DNA of 64,000 bases from Dyadobacter crusticola DSM 16708 (lineage in GTDB: Bacteria > Bacteroidota > Bacteroidia > Cytophagales > Spirosomataceae), in assembly GCF_000701505.1 (NCBI RefSeq), contig NZ_JNJB01000004.1, positions 372,001 to 436,000 on the forward strand, in the 5' to 3' direction. Positions 25,382 through 33,926 of the stretch are shown piece after piece. A model generated the notes under the pieces. It did not search any database, was not told the origin of the DNA, and worked only from the letters and a program-made list of their open reading frames with translations. Made by a program: the position numbers and the translations under genes. The first letter of the stretch is position 1. Every line of letters starts with the position of its first letter.

Positions 25382-26278
25382 ATGAATAAAAAAGTCAATA
25401 TAGGTCTTGTACAAATGAGCTGCTCCGCCGACCCGGAGGCCAATTTTCAGAAAGCGGTTGAAAAGATTCGCGAAGTAGCTGCCAATGGCGCGCAAATCGT
25501 TTGTTTACAGGAGCTGTTCCGTTCACTGTACTTTTGTGACGTAGAAGATCACAACAACTTTTCTCTGGCGGAGTCCATTCCAGGTCCGTCCACCGACGCG
25601 CTTAGCGCGCTTGCAGGAGAGCTGGGAGTGGTTATCATTGCTTCTCTTTTTGAAAAAAGGGCGCATGGACTTTACCATAACACCACAGCTGTACTCGACG
25701 CAGATGGAAAGTACCTGGGCAAGTACCGGAAGATGCACATTCCCGATGATCCGGGCTATTATGAGAAATTCTATTTTACGCCTGGTGACGCGCCGGTCAC
25801 CGAAACCGACACCGACGGCTACCGGATTTTCGAAACAAAATTCGCGAGAATAGGTGTGCTGATCTGCTGGGACCAGTGGTATCCCGAAGCAGCGCGCATT
25901 ACAAGCCTGATGGGCGCGGAGATCCTATTTTATCCAACTGCCATCGGCTGGGATACGAACGAAACTGATCCTGCCACCAATGAAGAACAGTACGGCGCCT
26001 GGCAGACTATCCAGCGCGGCCACGCCGTTGCAAATGGGGTTTATGTGGTATCTGTAAACCGTGTAGGCCGCGAGGCAGACCAGCAGTTCTGGGGTGGTTC
26101 ATTCATTGCAAATCCGCACGGCAAACTGATCTACCTGGCGCCTCATGAAGAGGAAGTCACGCACGTACAGGAACTTGACCTTCAAAAACTGGATCACTAC
26201 CGTACCACCTGGCCGTTTCTGCGCGACCGGAGAGTCGACTCTTACCGGCCCATTCTGAAACGGTACATTGACGCTTAA
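25382..26278 (+). CDS. aguB: N-carbamoylputrescine amidohydrolase
   Basis: A 298-residue nitrilase-superfamily enzyme. The catalytic triad is E44 (QELF), K117 (YRKMHIPDD) and C162 (LICWDQWYPE). The GWDTNE and WGGSFIANP segments match AguB. It hydrolyses N-carbamoylputrescine to putrescine, CO2 and ammonia. Its partner aguA lies about 9.5 kb downstream at 35737. A strong terminator follows the gene. Confidence 0.92.
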   Translation: MNKKVNIGLVQMSCSADPEANFQKAVEKIREVAANGAQIVCLQELFRSLYFCDVEDHNNFSLAESIPGPSTDALSALAGELGVVIIASLFEKRAHGLYHNTTAVLDADGKYLGKYRKMHIPDDPGYYEKFYFTPGDAPVTETDTDGYRIFETKFARIGVLICWDQWYPEAARITSLMGAEILFYPTAIGWDTNETDPATNEEQYGAWQTIQRGHAVANGVYVVSVNRVGREADQQFWGGSFIANPHGKLIYLAPHEEEVTHVQELDLQKLDHYRTTWPFLRDRRVDSYRPILKRYIDA

Positions 26279-26301
26279 TATATAACTATTCTGAGTTCAA
26301 C

Positions 26302-26336
26302 AAAAATAAGGCTTCTATCCGGAGCCTTATTTTTTT
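26302..26336 (+). terminator. Intrinsic terminator after aguB
   Basis: AATAAGGCT pairs with AGCCTTATT around TCTATCCGG, followed by a T-run to 26336. The A-run on the left side would let it act on the other strand too. Confidence 0.85.
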
Positions 26337-26601
26337 GTGCCGGCAGAAAAGCTCGCGTAAAATCGGTATCTGGGAAAAAGTAACTCCTTGTGACAAGCCA
26401 AATTTCGTCACAATACCTATAAACGTCTATCAAATAGCTATTTACATTGAGTTATATACGCAAACAGCCTATTAAATCACTAGATTTTCGAGGAAAGCAG
26501 GTTTATTAGAATTTTTTATGGATTTATTACAATAACATTTTATAAAGGTTTTGACCTACCAACTTTTATTGCAAAAAACTCCATATTATTAATTTAATCT
26601 C
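26337..26601. other. AT-rich spacer without gene
   Basis: This 265-base stretch has no plausible reading frame on either strand and no long inverted repeat; it is strongly AT-rich from about 26400. It may hold upstream activator or regulator sites for the susC promoter, but I see no motif I can name. Confidence 0.5.
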
Positions 26602-26631
26602 TTGCATCTTTTCACATTGTCAGTATATTTG
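26602..26631 (+). promoter_or_regulatory. Promoter of the susC leader
   Basis: TTGC at 26602-26605 and an exact TATATTTG at 26624-26631 fit the Bacteroidetes TTTG/TAnnTTTG promoter. The predicted start is near 26637, about 400 bases before the susC ATG. An inverted repeat, AGAAGT (26632-26637) with ACTTCT (26656-26661), begins right after the box and could serve as an operator. Confidence 0.65.
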
Positions 26632-26647
26632 AGAAGTCATTAAACGA

Positions 26648-26701
26648 ATGACTGAACTTCTAAGCCGAGGGCATATTCGAGCCGCACATGAATATGTCTG
26701 A
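26648..26701 (+). CDS. Possible 17-residue leader peptide
   Basis: ATG 26648 opens a short frame MTELLSRGHIRAAHEYV ending at TGA 26699-26701, about 11 bases after the predicted transcription start. It overlaps the first two hairpins, so translation could affect their folding. No Shine-Dalgarno is seen, which is normal in Bacteroidetes. It could equally be chance. Confidence 0.25.
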   Translation: MTELLSRGHIRAAHEYV

Positions 26702-26917
26702 CTGTTGAGAGAAGAGCATACCAGGAACGGAAAGGATCATTCATGATCTTTTCAGGGATGTTCTCAGCCAACGTAATATAATTTTTTTAATACGAGTTTC
26801 CCTAACAACGTGGACAGGCACACTGCCAGGACCAGCGCTATGCGCTATCCTCGCCATTCATCCTGCCTGTCCTCGATTAAAGAGGGTATTGCTTTCCGGA
26901 AAAGCAGTGTTGCAAGC

Positions 26918-26995
26918 TTATGGCTGTGTTGTTCTGTCCACGCGAAAGTGTGTGCGGCGCACGGCAGTGTGGACACCACACAGCCATAACTTTTT
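26918..26995 (+). terminator. Terminator-like hairpin just before susC (attenuator candidate)
   Basis: A perfect 12-bp basal stem (26918-26929 with 26978-26989) encloses a second stem TGTCCAC/GTGGACA (26935-26941/26969-26975) and a small GTGC/GCAC hairpin. TTTTT follows at 26991-26995, 41 bases before the susC start. Formation would be expected to stop transcription before susC. Confidence 0.55.
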
Positions 26996-27036
26996 CTGCT
27001 ACTGAACACCAACTCACCATTTAACCTAACACTCCT

Positions 27037-30000
27037 ATGCGTAAAGCTCTACTCTTGTTATTATGGGTATGCCTTTGCTCTCCGCTCGCTTTCGCCCAGG
27101 TCAGGCAAGTCAGTGGAAAGATTACGGCAGCCGAAGATGGTCTCGGACTCGCAGGGGCTTCTGTCATTTATAAGGGCACCAATGTAGGTACCAATGCAGA
27201 TGCAGATGGAAAATTCTCGTTTTCCGTACCTGGCGATGGAACGCTCGTTATCTCCTACGTGGGATTCCTGATCCAGGAGCTGCCAATCGGCAATCAGACC
27301 CAATTCGACATAAAGCTGGAATCCGACACCCGACAATTGTCTGAGGTGGTTGTAACCGCATTTGGTATCGAGCGCGAGAAAAAGGCGCTGGGATATACAG
27401 TACAGGAAGTAAAAGGAAGCGCATTGACCGAGGCGCGGTCAACGAACGTAGCGAATGCATTATCGGGTAAAATCGCCGGTGTGCGCGTTCAATCCAATGG
27501 AGGCCCGGGCAGCAGCTCCACGATCCAGATTCGCGGGTCTTCCTCTGTTTCAGGCAATAACCAGCCGTTGATCGTTATTGATGGTGTGCCAATGGAGCAA
27601 ACTGCGAACAAAACGCTTGGCGGTGGAATTTCGGAGGTTAACCCGGATAACATCAAAGAAATGTCTGTTTTAAAAGGGCCCAATGCAGCTGCATTGTATG
27701 GTTCACGCGCGGCGAACGGGGTTATTCTGATTACAACAAAAAACGGTCAGGGCACAAAAGGATTGGGTGTTGAAGTAAATTCAAACATTACGTTTGAGCG
27801 CCCCTGGATCAAACCTGATTTCCAAAATACATATGGCGGAGGAAGCGGTTACCGCACCTGGTATAACGATGGATGGAGTTCCTCCATCACCGATCCTGCG
27901 CAAATCGCACAATACAGGGCTGTTTATGATGCAAGATATCCGCTCGCGGGTTCAGCGGGAACTGATGAAAGCTGGGGAGCACCTATGGATGGCCGGATGG
28001 TAAGACAGTGGTGGACTGGTGACGATGTTGCACCACTGACTCCCCAGCCTAACAACTGGGAAGAATACTGGCAGACCGGCCGCACGATCACAAACAGTGT
28101 GGCGCTTTCCGGAGGAAACGACAAAGGCTTTTTCCGCCTTGGATTAAGCCGCGTGGATCAGAAAGGAATTATGTATTATAATGATTTCCACAGAAACAAC
28201 TTCCGCATTAACTCGGGTTACAACCTGACCAAAAACATCAGCGTTACATTATCAGGTGAGTATATCAAATCCGGCTCAGACAACCGCAGCTATGCAGGCG
28301 GACAGGAATTTATCTGGTCTCACCGCTCAGTTTCATGGGATCAGCTCCGCAACTACGAGCAATATACAGACGTGCACAACCAGAAAGCAGGCGACACAGA
28401 TCCGCCAAACTGGCAGCATACATTCTTCACAAATCCATATTTCTCACAAAAAATGCTGCCTTCCGGCAACGAGAAAGACCGCCTTTTAGGAAATATTGCT
28501 TTGAACTATAAAATACTGCCCTCGCTGTCGCTGATGCTTCGCTCAGGAACAGATTACTGGTCGGACACACGGATCAATGTAACCAACTTCCTCCGCGTTC
28601 GCAATGGTACCCGGACGCCCGGACGCTTCAACGAGGAAGTTTTGCGCAGCCAGGAGACAAACACGGATTTCATGCTAACCTACAATAAGAACATTACCAA
28701 CGATTTTGGTTTGAATGTCCAGTTCGGTGGAATCCAGCGCAAGAATTATTACAAGAGAAATTATTTCGCGGTGGGTGAAATGGTTGTAGATGGCTTGTAC
28801 AATGCAGGAAACTCTGTACCAAGCGCCAACACCATTGAAAGCAAGATTGAAAAATCTGAAACGCAAAGCTTGTTTGGAACCGCCAACTTTTCATGGAAAG
28901 ATGCATTGTTCCTTGATTTAACTGCTAGAAACGATTGGTCTAGCACATTGCCTTCCAATGCACGGTCATACTTCTACCCTTCTGCTTCTGTGAGTGCGGT
29001 AATTACTGAATTGCTGGATATAAAAAGCAATGTGTTGTCATTTGGAAAAATCCGCGCGAGTTACGCACAGGTTGGAAATGATGCTACGCCTTATCAGTTG
29101 GCTCAAACATTCACAGCGAGTGGTTCATGGAACGGATCTGTACCGAAGTTTAGTGAGAACATTCAAATCGCAAACTCTGAACTAAAGCCGGAAATCACAA
29201 CCGGACTTGAATTAGGCGCTGACCTGCGTTTCTTCAAAGGGAAAGTTGGCCTGGATGTGACTTACTACGACCAAACCACAAAAGACCAGATCCTGGGTGT
29301 TGAAATTTCGAAAGCAAGTGGTTATAACACAAGAATCCTGAATGCCGGAAAGATCACTAACAAAGGTGTTGAGGTTACATTATCGGGAACGCCGGTAAAA
29401 TTGTCGAATGGATTCAGCTGGGAAGTGTCGTTGAACTATGCCCGCAACCGCAACAAAGTGGTTGAGCTTGCCGAAGGATTAACCACTTACACACTGGCAA
29501 CGCAACGCGGGATGACCTCAGAAGCACGTGTAGGCGAATCTTACGGAACGTTCTACGGCGTAGGCTTCCAGAAATCACCAGACGGACAAATTGTTTACGG
29601 AGCCAACGGCTTACCCGTGACCGTTTCAAATCAGAAACTGGGTAATGTGCAGCCTGACTGGATCGGCGGTATGCTTAACACATTCAACTATAAAGGTTTC
29701 TCACTAAGTGCATTGGTTGATGTGCGCATCGGCGGCGACATTTATGACGAAGGAACCGGAACAGCGCGCTGGACAGGTCAGTATGCAGAAACAGCATTGG
29801 GACGTGAGGAAGGTGTGATCGGAAGAGGTGTTCGTGAAGTGACAGGAGCAGACGGCTCTAAATCTTACGTTCCGAATGACATCATTGTTACTGCAAACCA
29901 GCTCTATGGTTACAGCAACCCACGTAACTACCACGAATCGGCGATTTTCGATGCCAGCTATGTAAAGCTTCGCGAGGTTTCATTGGGTTACAGCATCAGT

Positions 30001-30195
30001 CCTTCATTCCTGAAAAAAATCAAGATTCAATCGGCGAAGTTTTCAGTTGTAGGACGTAATGTGTGGATGATCTTTAAAAACACGCCGCATATCGATCCTG
30101 AAATTGATGCAAAAGGCGGAAACGGGCAAGGTTTCGGCTACGGCGAGCTTCCTAGCTCACGCAGCATAGGTATGAACCTGTCATTGTCATTCTGA
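27037..30195 (+). CDS. SusC/RagA-family TonB-dependent outer-membrane receptor
   Basis: A 1052-residue protein with signal peptide (about 1-20, ending SPLAFAQ), a carboxypeptidase-regulatory-like domain (about 22-100), a TonB-box-like linker (VVVTAFGIEREKKALGY), a plug domain (about 110-230, with ANALSGKIAGVRVQS and GPNAAALYGSRAANGVILIT) and a 22-strand-type barrel ending in SIGMNLSLSF. It imports oligosaccharides or peptides together with the SusD lipoprotein encoded next. It is preceded by the long structured leader. No glycoside hydrolase or sigma/anti-sigma pair is adjacent, so the ligand is unknown. Confidence 0.94.
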   Translation: MRKALLLLLWVCLCSPLAFAQVRQVSGKITAAEDGLGLAGASVIYKGTNVGTNADADGKFSFSVPGDGTLVISYVGFLIQELPIGNQTQFDIKLESDTRQLSEVVVTAFGIEREKKALGYTVQEVKGSALTEARSTNVANALSGKIAGVRVQSNGGPGSSSTIQIRGSSSVSGNNQPLIVIDGVPMEQTANKTLGGGISEVNPDNIKEMSVLKGPNAAALYGSRAANGVILITTKNGQGTKGLGVEVNSNITFERPWIKPDFQNTYGGGSGYRTWYNDGWSSSITDPAQIAQYRAVYDARYPLAGSAGTDESWGAPMDGRMVRQWWTGDDVAPLTPQPNNWEEYWQTGRTITNSVALSGGNDKGFFRLGLSRVDQKGIMYYNDFHRNNFRINSGYNLTKNISVTLSGEYIKSGSDNRSYAGGQEFIWSHRSVSWDQLRNYEQYTDVHNQKAGDTDPPNWQHTFFTNPYFSQKMLPSGNEKDRLLGNIALNYKILPSLSLMLRSGTDYWSDTRINVTNFLRVRNGTRTPGRFNEEVLRSQETNTDFMLTYNKNITNDFGLNVQFGGIQRKNYYKRNYFAVGEMVVDGLYNAGNSVPSANTIESKIEKSETQSLFGTANFSWKDALFLDLTARNDWSSTLPSNARSYFYPSASVSAVITELLDIKSNVLSFGKIRASYAQVGNDATPYQLAQTFTASGSWNGSVPKFSENIQIANSELKPEITTGLELGADLRFFKGKVGLDVTYYDQTTKDQILGVEISKASGYNTRILNAGKITNKGVEVTLSGTPVKLSNGFSWEVSLNYARNRNKVVELAEGLTTYTLATQRGMTSEARVGESYGTFYGVGFQKSPDGQIVYGANGLPVTVSNQKLGNVQPDWIGGMLNTFNYKGFSLSALVDVRIGGDIYDEGTGTARWTGQYAETALGREEGVIGRGVREVTGADGSKSYVPNDIIVTANQLYGYSNPRNYHESAIFDASYVKLREVSLGYSISPSFLKKIKIQSAKFSVVGRNVWMIFKNTPHIDPEIDAKGGNGQGFGYGELPSSRSIGMNLSLSF

Positions 30196-30228
30196 TATCC
30201 AGTTTACTGACCTTAAAGAAACTTGAAA

Positions 30229-31707
30229 ATGAGAAATATACTGAATCATAAAACCATTTGGATGACGGCATTGGCAGGGATTCTGACTGCATCGAGCTGC
30301 ACCAAAGACTTTGATGAAATGAATGTAAGTCCGAACAGCCCGACCGCTATCGGACCGCAATATCTGCTTCCTACCGGCATTGAAACCGCTGTAGACCGCT
30401 ACTGGGGACACCGTACGCGTTTTGAGCGCATTAACATTGATGCCGCTGAATTGTATGTGCAGCATTTCACCCGTAATATTTATTCCAATGAAGGCGACGA
30501 CTACACGGTATCACCTGCACTGGTTGCCAACAACTGGAAGGGCTTTTACAATGATTCTCAGCTCAATTTTCAGCGCATTATTGCAATAAGCGGTGAAGGT
30601 TCTGCTACGCCAAACTCCAACTATGAAGGCATTGCGCTGGTGATGCGGACGTGGGTTTTCTCCTTACTGACAGACCTTTACGGAGCCATCCCATATACCG
30701 ACGCAATCAAAGGAACAGCTGAGACGCCCATTTACACCCCTAAATACGACCCTATGGAAGTCGTTTATGCCGGAATGCTGAACGATTTGAAAATGGCGAA
30801 TGAAAAGTTGATCGTGGGCGGACCTGCCGTCGCGGGTGACATCCTGTATTCTGGTGATATCATGAAATGGAAGAAATTCGCCAACTCGCTACGCCTGCGC
30901 CTTGCAAACCGCCAGGCGGCCAAGAAACCTGCCGAGTCGAAAGCGATTATGACAGAAATTATTTCCGACCCGACCAAATTCCCGATTTTCACAAGCAATG
31001 CAGACAACGCGCAATTGAAATGCACAACCGTTTTGCCGAGCAATAACGAATGGAATCAGGTGATGAAACAAGACGGACGGACGGACTGGAACATCAGTAA
31101 AACGCTGGCCGACAAAATGAATTCCCTGGACGACGCTCGCATTACGGTGTATGCCAATCCAAACAAAGACGGCAAATACGAAGGCCACCCCAATGGCTTG
31201 CCTGATGCGATCGCAACCACCTACCTGGCTACAAGCTCAACAATAGGAAATTACTTTACTGCTGCCGAAGCACCGGAAGTGATCATGACCTTTGCTGAAC
31301 TAAACTTCATCTTAGCCGAGGCAGCATTGGACGGCGATATTACCGGCGACGCCAAAACTTATTTTGACAAGGGCGTAGCAGCATCTTTCGCACAATACGG
31401 CCTGACACCTTCTGCATCTTTCCTAACCAAATTGGGCACTGTAACAAGGGAAAAGGTTTTGGAACAAAAATGGGTCGCATTGTTCGGCCAGGGCGTAGAA
31501 GCCTGGGCAGAATGGCGCAGAACGGGATTCCCGGTTTTCCCTGCACCAGATCCGCGCGCGGTTTTGCAAAACGGCGGCATCCTGCCAACGCGTTTCCCCT
31601 ACCCTAACTCGGAATATTCGCTGAACGCAGAAGCTGTGAAAGCGGGCGAAGGCTTAAATGGGGGGCCAAACGACATGAAAACAAAGCTGTGGTGGGCCGA
31701 AAAGTAA
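30229..31707 (+). CDS. SusD/RagB-family surface lipoprotein (SusD-like_2 type)
   Basis: A 492-residue lipoprotein from ATG 30229 (TTG 30223 is in frame but less likely), with lipobox LTASSC near residue 24. The segment CTKDFDEMNVSPNSPTA and EKWVALFGQGVEAWAEWRRT are typical of the SusD-like_2 (PF12771) branch. It caps SusC and captures the nutrient at the cell surface. The gap to susC is 33 bases. Confidence 0.92.
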   Translation: MRNILNHKTIWMTALAGILTASSCTKDFDEMNVSPNSPTAIGPQYLLPTGIETAVDRYWGHRTRFERINIDAAELYVQHFTRNIYSNEGDDYTVSPALVANNWKGFYNDSQLNFQRIIAISGEGSATPNSNYEGIALVMRTWVFSLLTDLYGAIPYTDAIKGTAETPIYTPKYDPMEVVYAGMLNDLKMANEKLIVGGPAVAGDILYSGDIMKWKKFANSLRLRLANRQAAKKPAESKAIMTEIISDPTKFPIFTSNADNAQLKCTTVLPSNNEWNQVMKQDGRTDWNISKTLADKMNSLDDARITVYANPNKDGKYEGHPNGLPDAIATTYLATSSTIGNYFTAAEAPEVIMTFAELNFILAEAALDGDITGDAKTYFDKGVAASFAQYGLTPSASFLTKLGTVTREKVLEQKWVALFGQGVEAWAEWRRTGFPVFPAPDPRAVLQNGGILPTRFPYPNSEYSLNAEAVKAGEGLNGGPNDMKTKLWWAEK

Positions 31708-31746
31708 GGCGGTTATCATTTCCAAATCATTTCAAGAATCGAGATT

Positions 31747-32319
31747 ATGAAACATAGCAAAACATACATTTTCGCGCTTTGCGTGGCTTTGACGCTGTCA
31801 CTGGGACTAACGTCCTGCAAAGAAGAAGATCCATTCCTGGACCGCGATGTAGCGCCGGTACTTGTGGACATTGTGGGTGCACCTTTTGGCGCGCCGCTTG
31901 CAAGTACCCCGTCGGTAGCTTACGACAGCTCCATGCAGGAACTGGTACTGACATCCCGCCTGCTCGAACTTGACAAGACGAACATTCTCGACCATACCAA
32001 AGGAATAGACTCCATTCCGGTACCAAACATTGCGATCAAAGTCTCTTTCGACGTGACCAAAACAGTAAAGCCGGGCAAACTTGACTTCAAAGGGGTTACT
32101 TACAATTTCACCGCCGAAACATTCAAAACCGCGGGCATTCTGGGCGAGGTTACATCTGACGCGAATGGAGTGGTGACATTGAAGACCACCTACAAAGCTC
32201 TGGGACTTACCGGGAACAGGATTCAGCGAAAAGATGATATCATTAAGCTGAGCTGGACAGGTACTCACAAGGGAATTGCATTTACCCGAACTTCACAAAT
32301 GGCTATAACAAAGAATTAA
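31747..32319 (+). CDS. Lipoprotein of unknown function in the susCD operon
   Basis: A 190-residue protein with signal sequence and lipobox GLTSC at about residues 18-22 (LTLSLGLTSCKEEDPFLDRD). The mature part has two beta-rich, immunoglobulin-like stretches. It follows susD by 39 bases and is probably a surface ligand-binding accessory of the same transport complex. I do not recognise the family. Confidence 0.7.
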   Translation: MKHSKTYIFALCVALTLSLGLTSCKEEDPFLDRDVAPVLVDIVGAPFGAPLASTPSVAYDSSMQELVLTSRLLELDKTNILDHTKGIDSIPVPNIAIKVSFDVTKTVKPGKLDFKGVTYNFTAETFKTAGILGEVTSDANGVVTLKTTYKALGLTGNRIQRKDDIIKLSWTGTHKGIAFTRTSQMAITKN

Positions 32320-32442
32320 CTGCAATATTCAAATCAGACGCGGATTTAATCTGTAAGATTTGAGTTTCACAGATCTATTCAGTTGAATTTTTCCTAAATT
32401 ACAATATACTTATCGTCACGTATTCTACTAAACTGTTGAACA

Positions 32443-33633
32443 ATGAACAACAAAATGGACCGTCGGAATCTACTTAAATCCGGTTTAATGGCAATCGGAG
32501 GTATGACCCTGGCTCCGCATCTGAGCATGGGAGCTTTTGCTAACTCACCGTTGTCTCTGGATCCGGAAAACCGCATTTACCGAAGCCCAATGGTAAGAGA
32601 ACACTTTTTACCAGATGATTTTAAAGCACCGAAGATCATAGCGAAACTGAATGCAAACGAGAACCCGTACGGACCACCAATGTCTGCTCAAAAGGCAGTA
32701 GCGGATTCTGTAAAAAACGGTAACCGTTATGCATGGAAAGAAATGTACGATCTGATCGATAAGATAGCCAAGAAAGAAGGTGTACCTGCCGACCACATTA
32801 TGATGGGACCAGGCTCGTCGGATTTGTTGGAAAAAGTGGCGCTGGTAACATTTATGAATGGAAAAGGCAATATCGTTTCTGCTGATCCCTGCTATATGTC
32901 GCTGGTACAGGTAGCCAAATCAGTAGGCGCTACCTGGAAGCCGGTACCTTGTACGGCAGACTGGTCACACGACCTGAAAGCAATGGAAGCGGCGATCGAC
33001 AGCGAAACCAAGCTGGTGTACGTTTGCAACCCGAACAACCCGACCGGCGCAATCACAAAAGGTCAGGATTTGCTTGACTTCTGCTCGCGCGTGTCCGAGA
33101 AAGTGCCTGTTTTTGTGGATGAAGCTTACATTGAGCTGGCAGTTGGCGCAGACACCCAGAGCATGGTATCCCTGCTTACGCAAAAGAAAAACGTAATCGT
33201 GGCGCGTACTTTCTCCAAAATCATGGGAATGGCAGGTATTCGCGTAGGTTATATGGTGGCGCGTCCATCTTATCTGGAAAGCATTAACAAAATCACCCGC
33301 GGCGGAATGGGAATTTCTTACACCTCGATTTTCGCAGCTTCTGCCAGCCTTGACGATAAAGATTTCCAGGGCAACACCCGTAAACTGAACCACGAAGCGA
33401 AATTGTACCTCTACGAAAACCTGGATAAAATGGGATACAAATACATTCCTTCCTTCACGAACTTCGTATTGTTCCCCGTGAGCATTCCCGGCAAGGAACT
33501 ATTGACCAAACTAAATGCAAAAGGCGTAGCAGTCCGCGCATTCGATATCCAGAACAAACCCTGGTGCCGCGTAAGTCTCGGTACAATGGACGAAATGAAA
33601 GCGTTTGTCGGGGCGCTGGGACAGTTGAGCTAA
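32443..33633 (+). CDS. PLP aminotransferase (HisC-like) with twin-arginine signal
   Basis: A 396-residue fold-type I aminotransferase. The N-terminus carries a Tat-like signal, DRRNLLKSGLMAIGGM followed by a hydrophobic stretch and ending near GAFANS. The catalytic part matches histidinol-phosphate aminotransferases: AKLNANENPYGPP, CNPNNPTGAI, DEAYIE and the PLP lysine in ARTFSKIMGMAGIRVGY. Tat export of a folded PLP enzyme would place it in the periplasm. It lies 123 bases after the SusCD-lipoprotein genes. Its substrate is probably an amino acid or related compound rather than histidinol phosphate. Confidence 0.85.
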   Translation: MNNKMDRRNLLKSGLMAIGGMTLAPHLSMGAFANSPLSLDPENRIYRSPMVREHFLPDDFKAPKIIAKLNANENPYGPPMSAQKAVADSVKNGNRYAWKEMYDLIDKIAKKEGVPADHIMMGPGSSDLLEKVALVTFMNGKGNIVSADPCYMSLVQVAKSVGATWKPVPCTADWSHDLKAMEAAIDSETKLVYVCNPNNPTGAITKGQDLLDFCSRVSEKVPVFVDEAYIELAVGADTQSMVSLLTQKKNVIVARTFSKIMGMAGIRVGYMVARPSYLESINKITRGGMGISYTSIFAASASLDDKDFQGNTRKLNHEAKLYLYENLDKMGYKYIPSFTNFVLFPVSIPGKELLTKLNAKGVAVRAFDIQNKPWCRVSLGTMDEMKAFVGALGQLS

Positions 33634-33841
33634 ACTTCGACCGCCCGGCGGCCCGGTCCGCTCAGTTTGACAAAGCTCCACTCAGTGTGACATTACCTAG
33701 CCTTTGTCACACTGAGCGCAGTCGAAGTGCTTTTTGCGAAGTGCATTCTTCGTAGCACCTTCGACTGTGCTCAGGCTGACAATCTACAGTTGACAATCTT
33801 GTCATGCTGAGCGGACCAGGTCGCCGGGCGGTCGAAGCACA
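33634..33841. repeat. Interspersed repeat family A cluster (five or six units)
   Basis: Alternating direct and inverted copies fill the gap: a long copy with CCGCCCGGCGGCCCGGTCCG (about 33642-33661), degenerate ACTCAGTGTGACA, a short copy CACTGAGCGCAGTCGAAG (about 33710-33727), an inverted CTTCGACTGTGCTCAGGCTG (about 33759-33778), and a long copy ending GGTCGCCGGGCGGTCGAAGC (about 33819-33838). The small frame running into it at 33564-33755 is not a gene. The rest of the gap to 33926 is unremarkable. Confidence 0.8.
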
Positions 33842-33926
33842 CTCTTATTACTATAAAAATCACCGAAAGCAACTACCCTCTTTAATCTCGTTACTCCCTA
33901 CTTTACCATTCAAATTCTGCTAGATT

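Larger units (their letters stand above)
26637..26995 (+). ncRNA. Long structured leader RNA upstream of susC (unassigned)
   Basis: Between the promoter and susC the sequence holds a chain of strong pairings: GTCATT/AATGAC (26636-26641/26647-26652); GGCATATTC/GAATATGTC (26670-26678/26690-26698); TTGAGAGAAGAGCAT facing ATGTTCTCAG (26705-26719/26758-26767) enclosing GAAAGGATCAT/ATGATCTTTTC (26730-26740/26743-26753); GGACAGGCA/TGCCTGTCC (26812-26820/26864-26872); and the terminal TTATGGCTGTGT/ACACAGCCATAA (26918-26929/26978-26989). Several elements have rival partners: GTGGACAG (26810-26817) with CTGTCCAC (26934-26941), and CACACTGCC (26819-26827) with GGCAGTGTG (26963-26971). This suggests a cis-acting regulatory RNA, or a separate small RNA ending near the T-run at 26782. 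I match it to no known riboswitch class. Confidence 0.5.

Noticed and set aside
26637-27036. Cobalamin or other known riboswitch before the TonB-dependent receptor gene
   Set aside because: I do not find the B12 box or core of that class, and the receptor is followed by SusD, not by B12 genes.
33564-33755. Plus-strand frame after the aminotransferase
   Set aside because: Made of the end of the aminotransferase in another phase and family A repeats.
5880-33841. CRISPR-like array from the family A or B repeats
   Set aside because: Units are palindromic, in both orientations, with irregular spacing and no cas genes.
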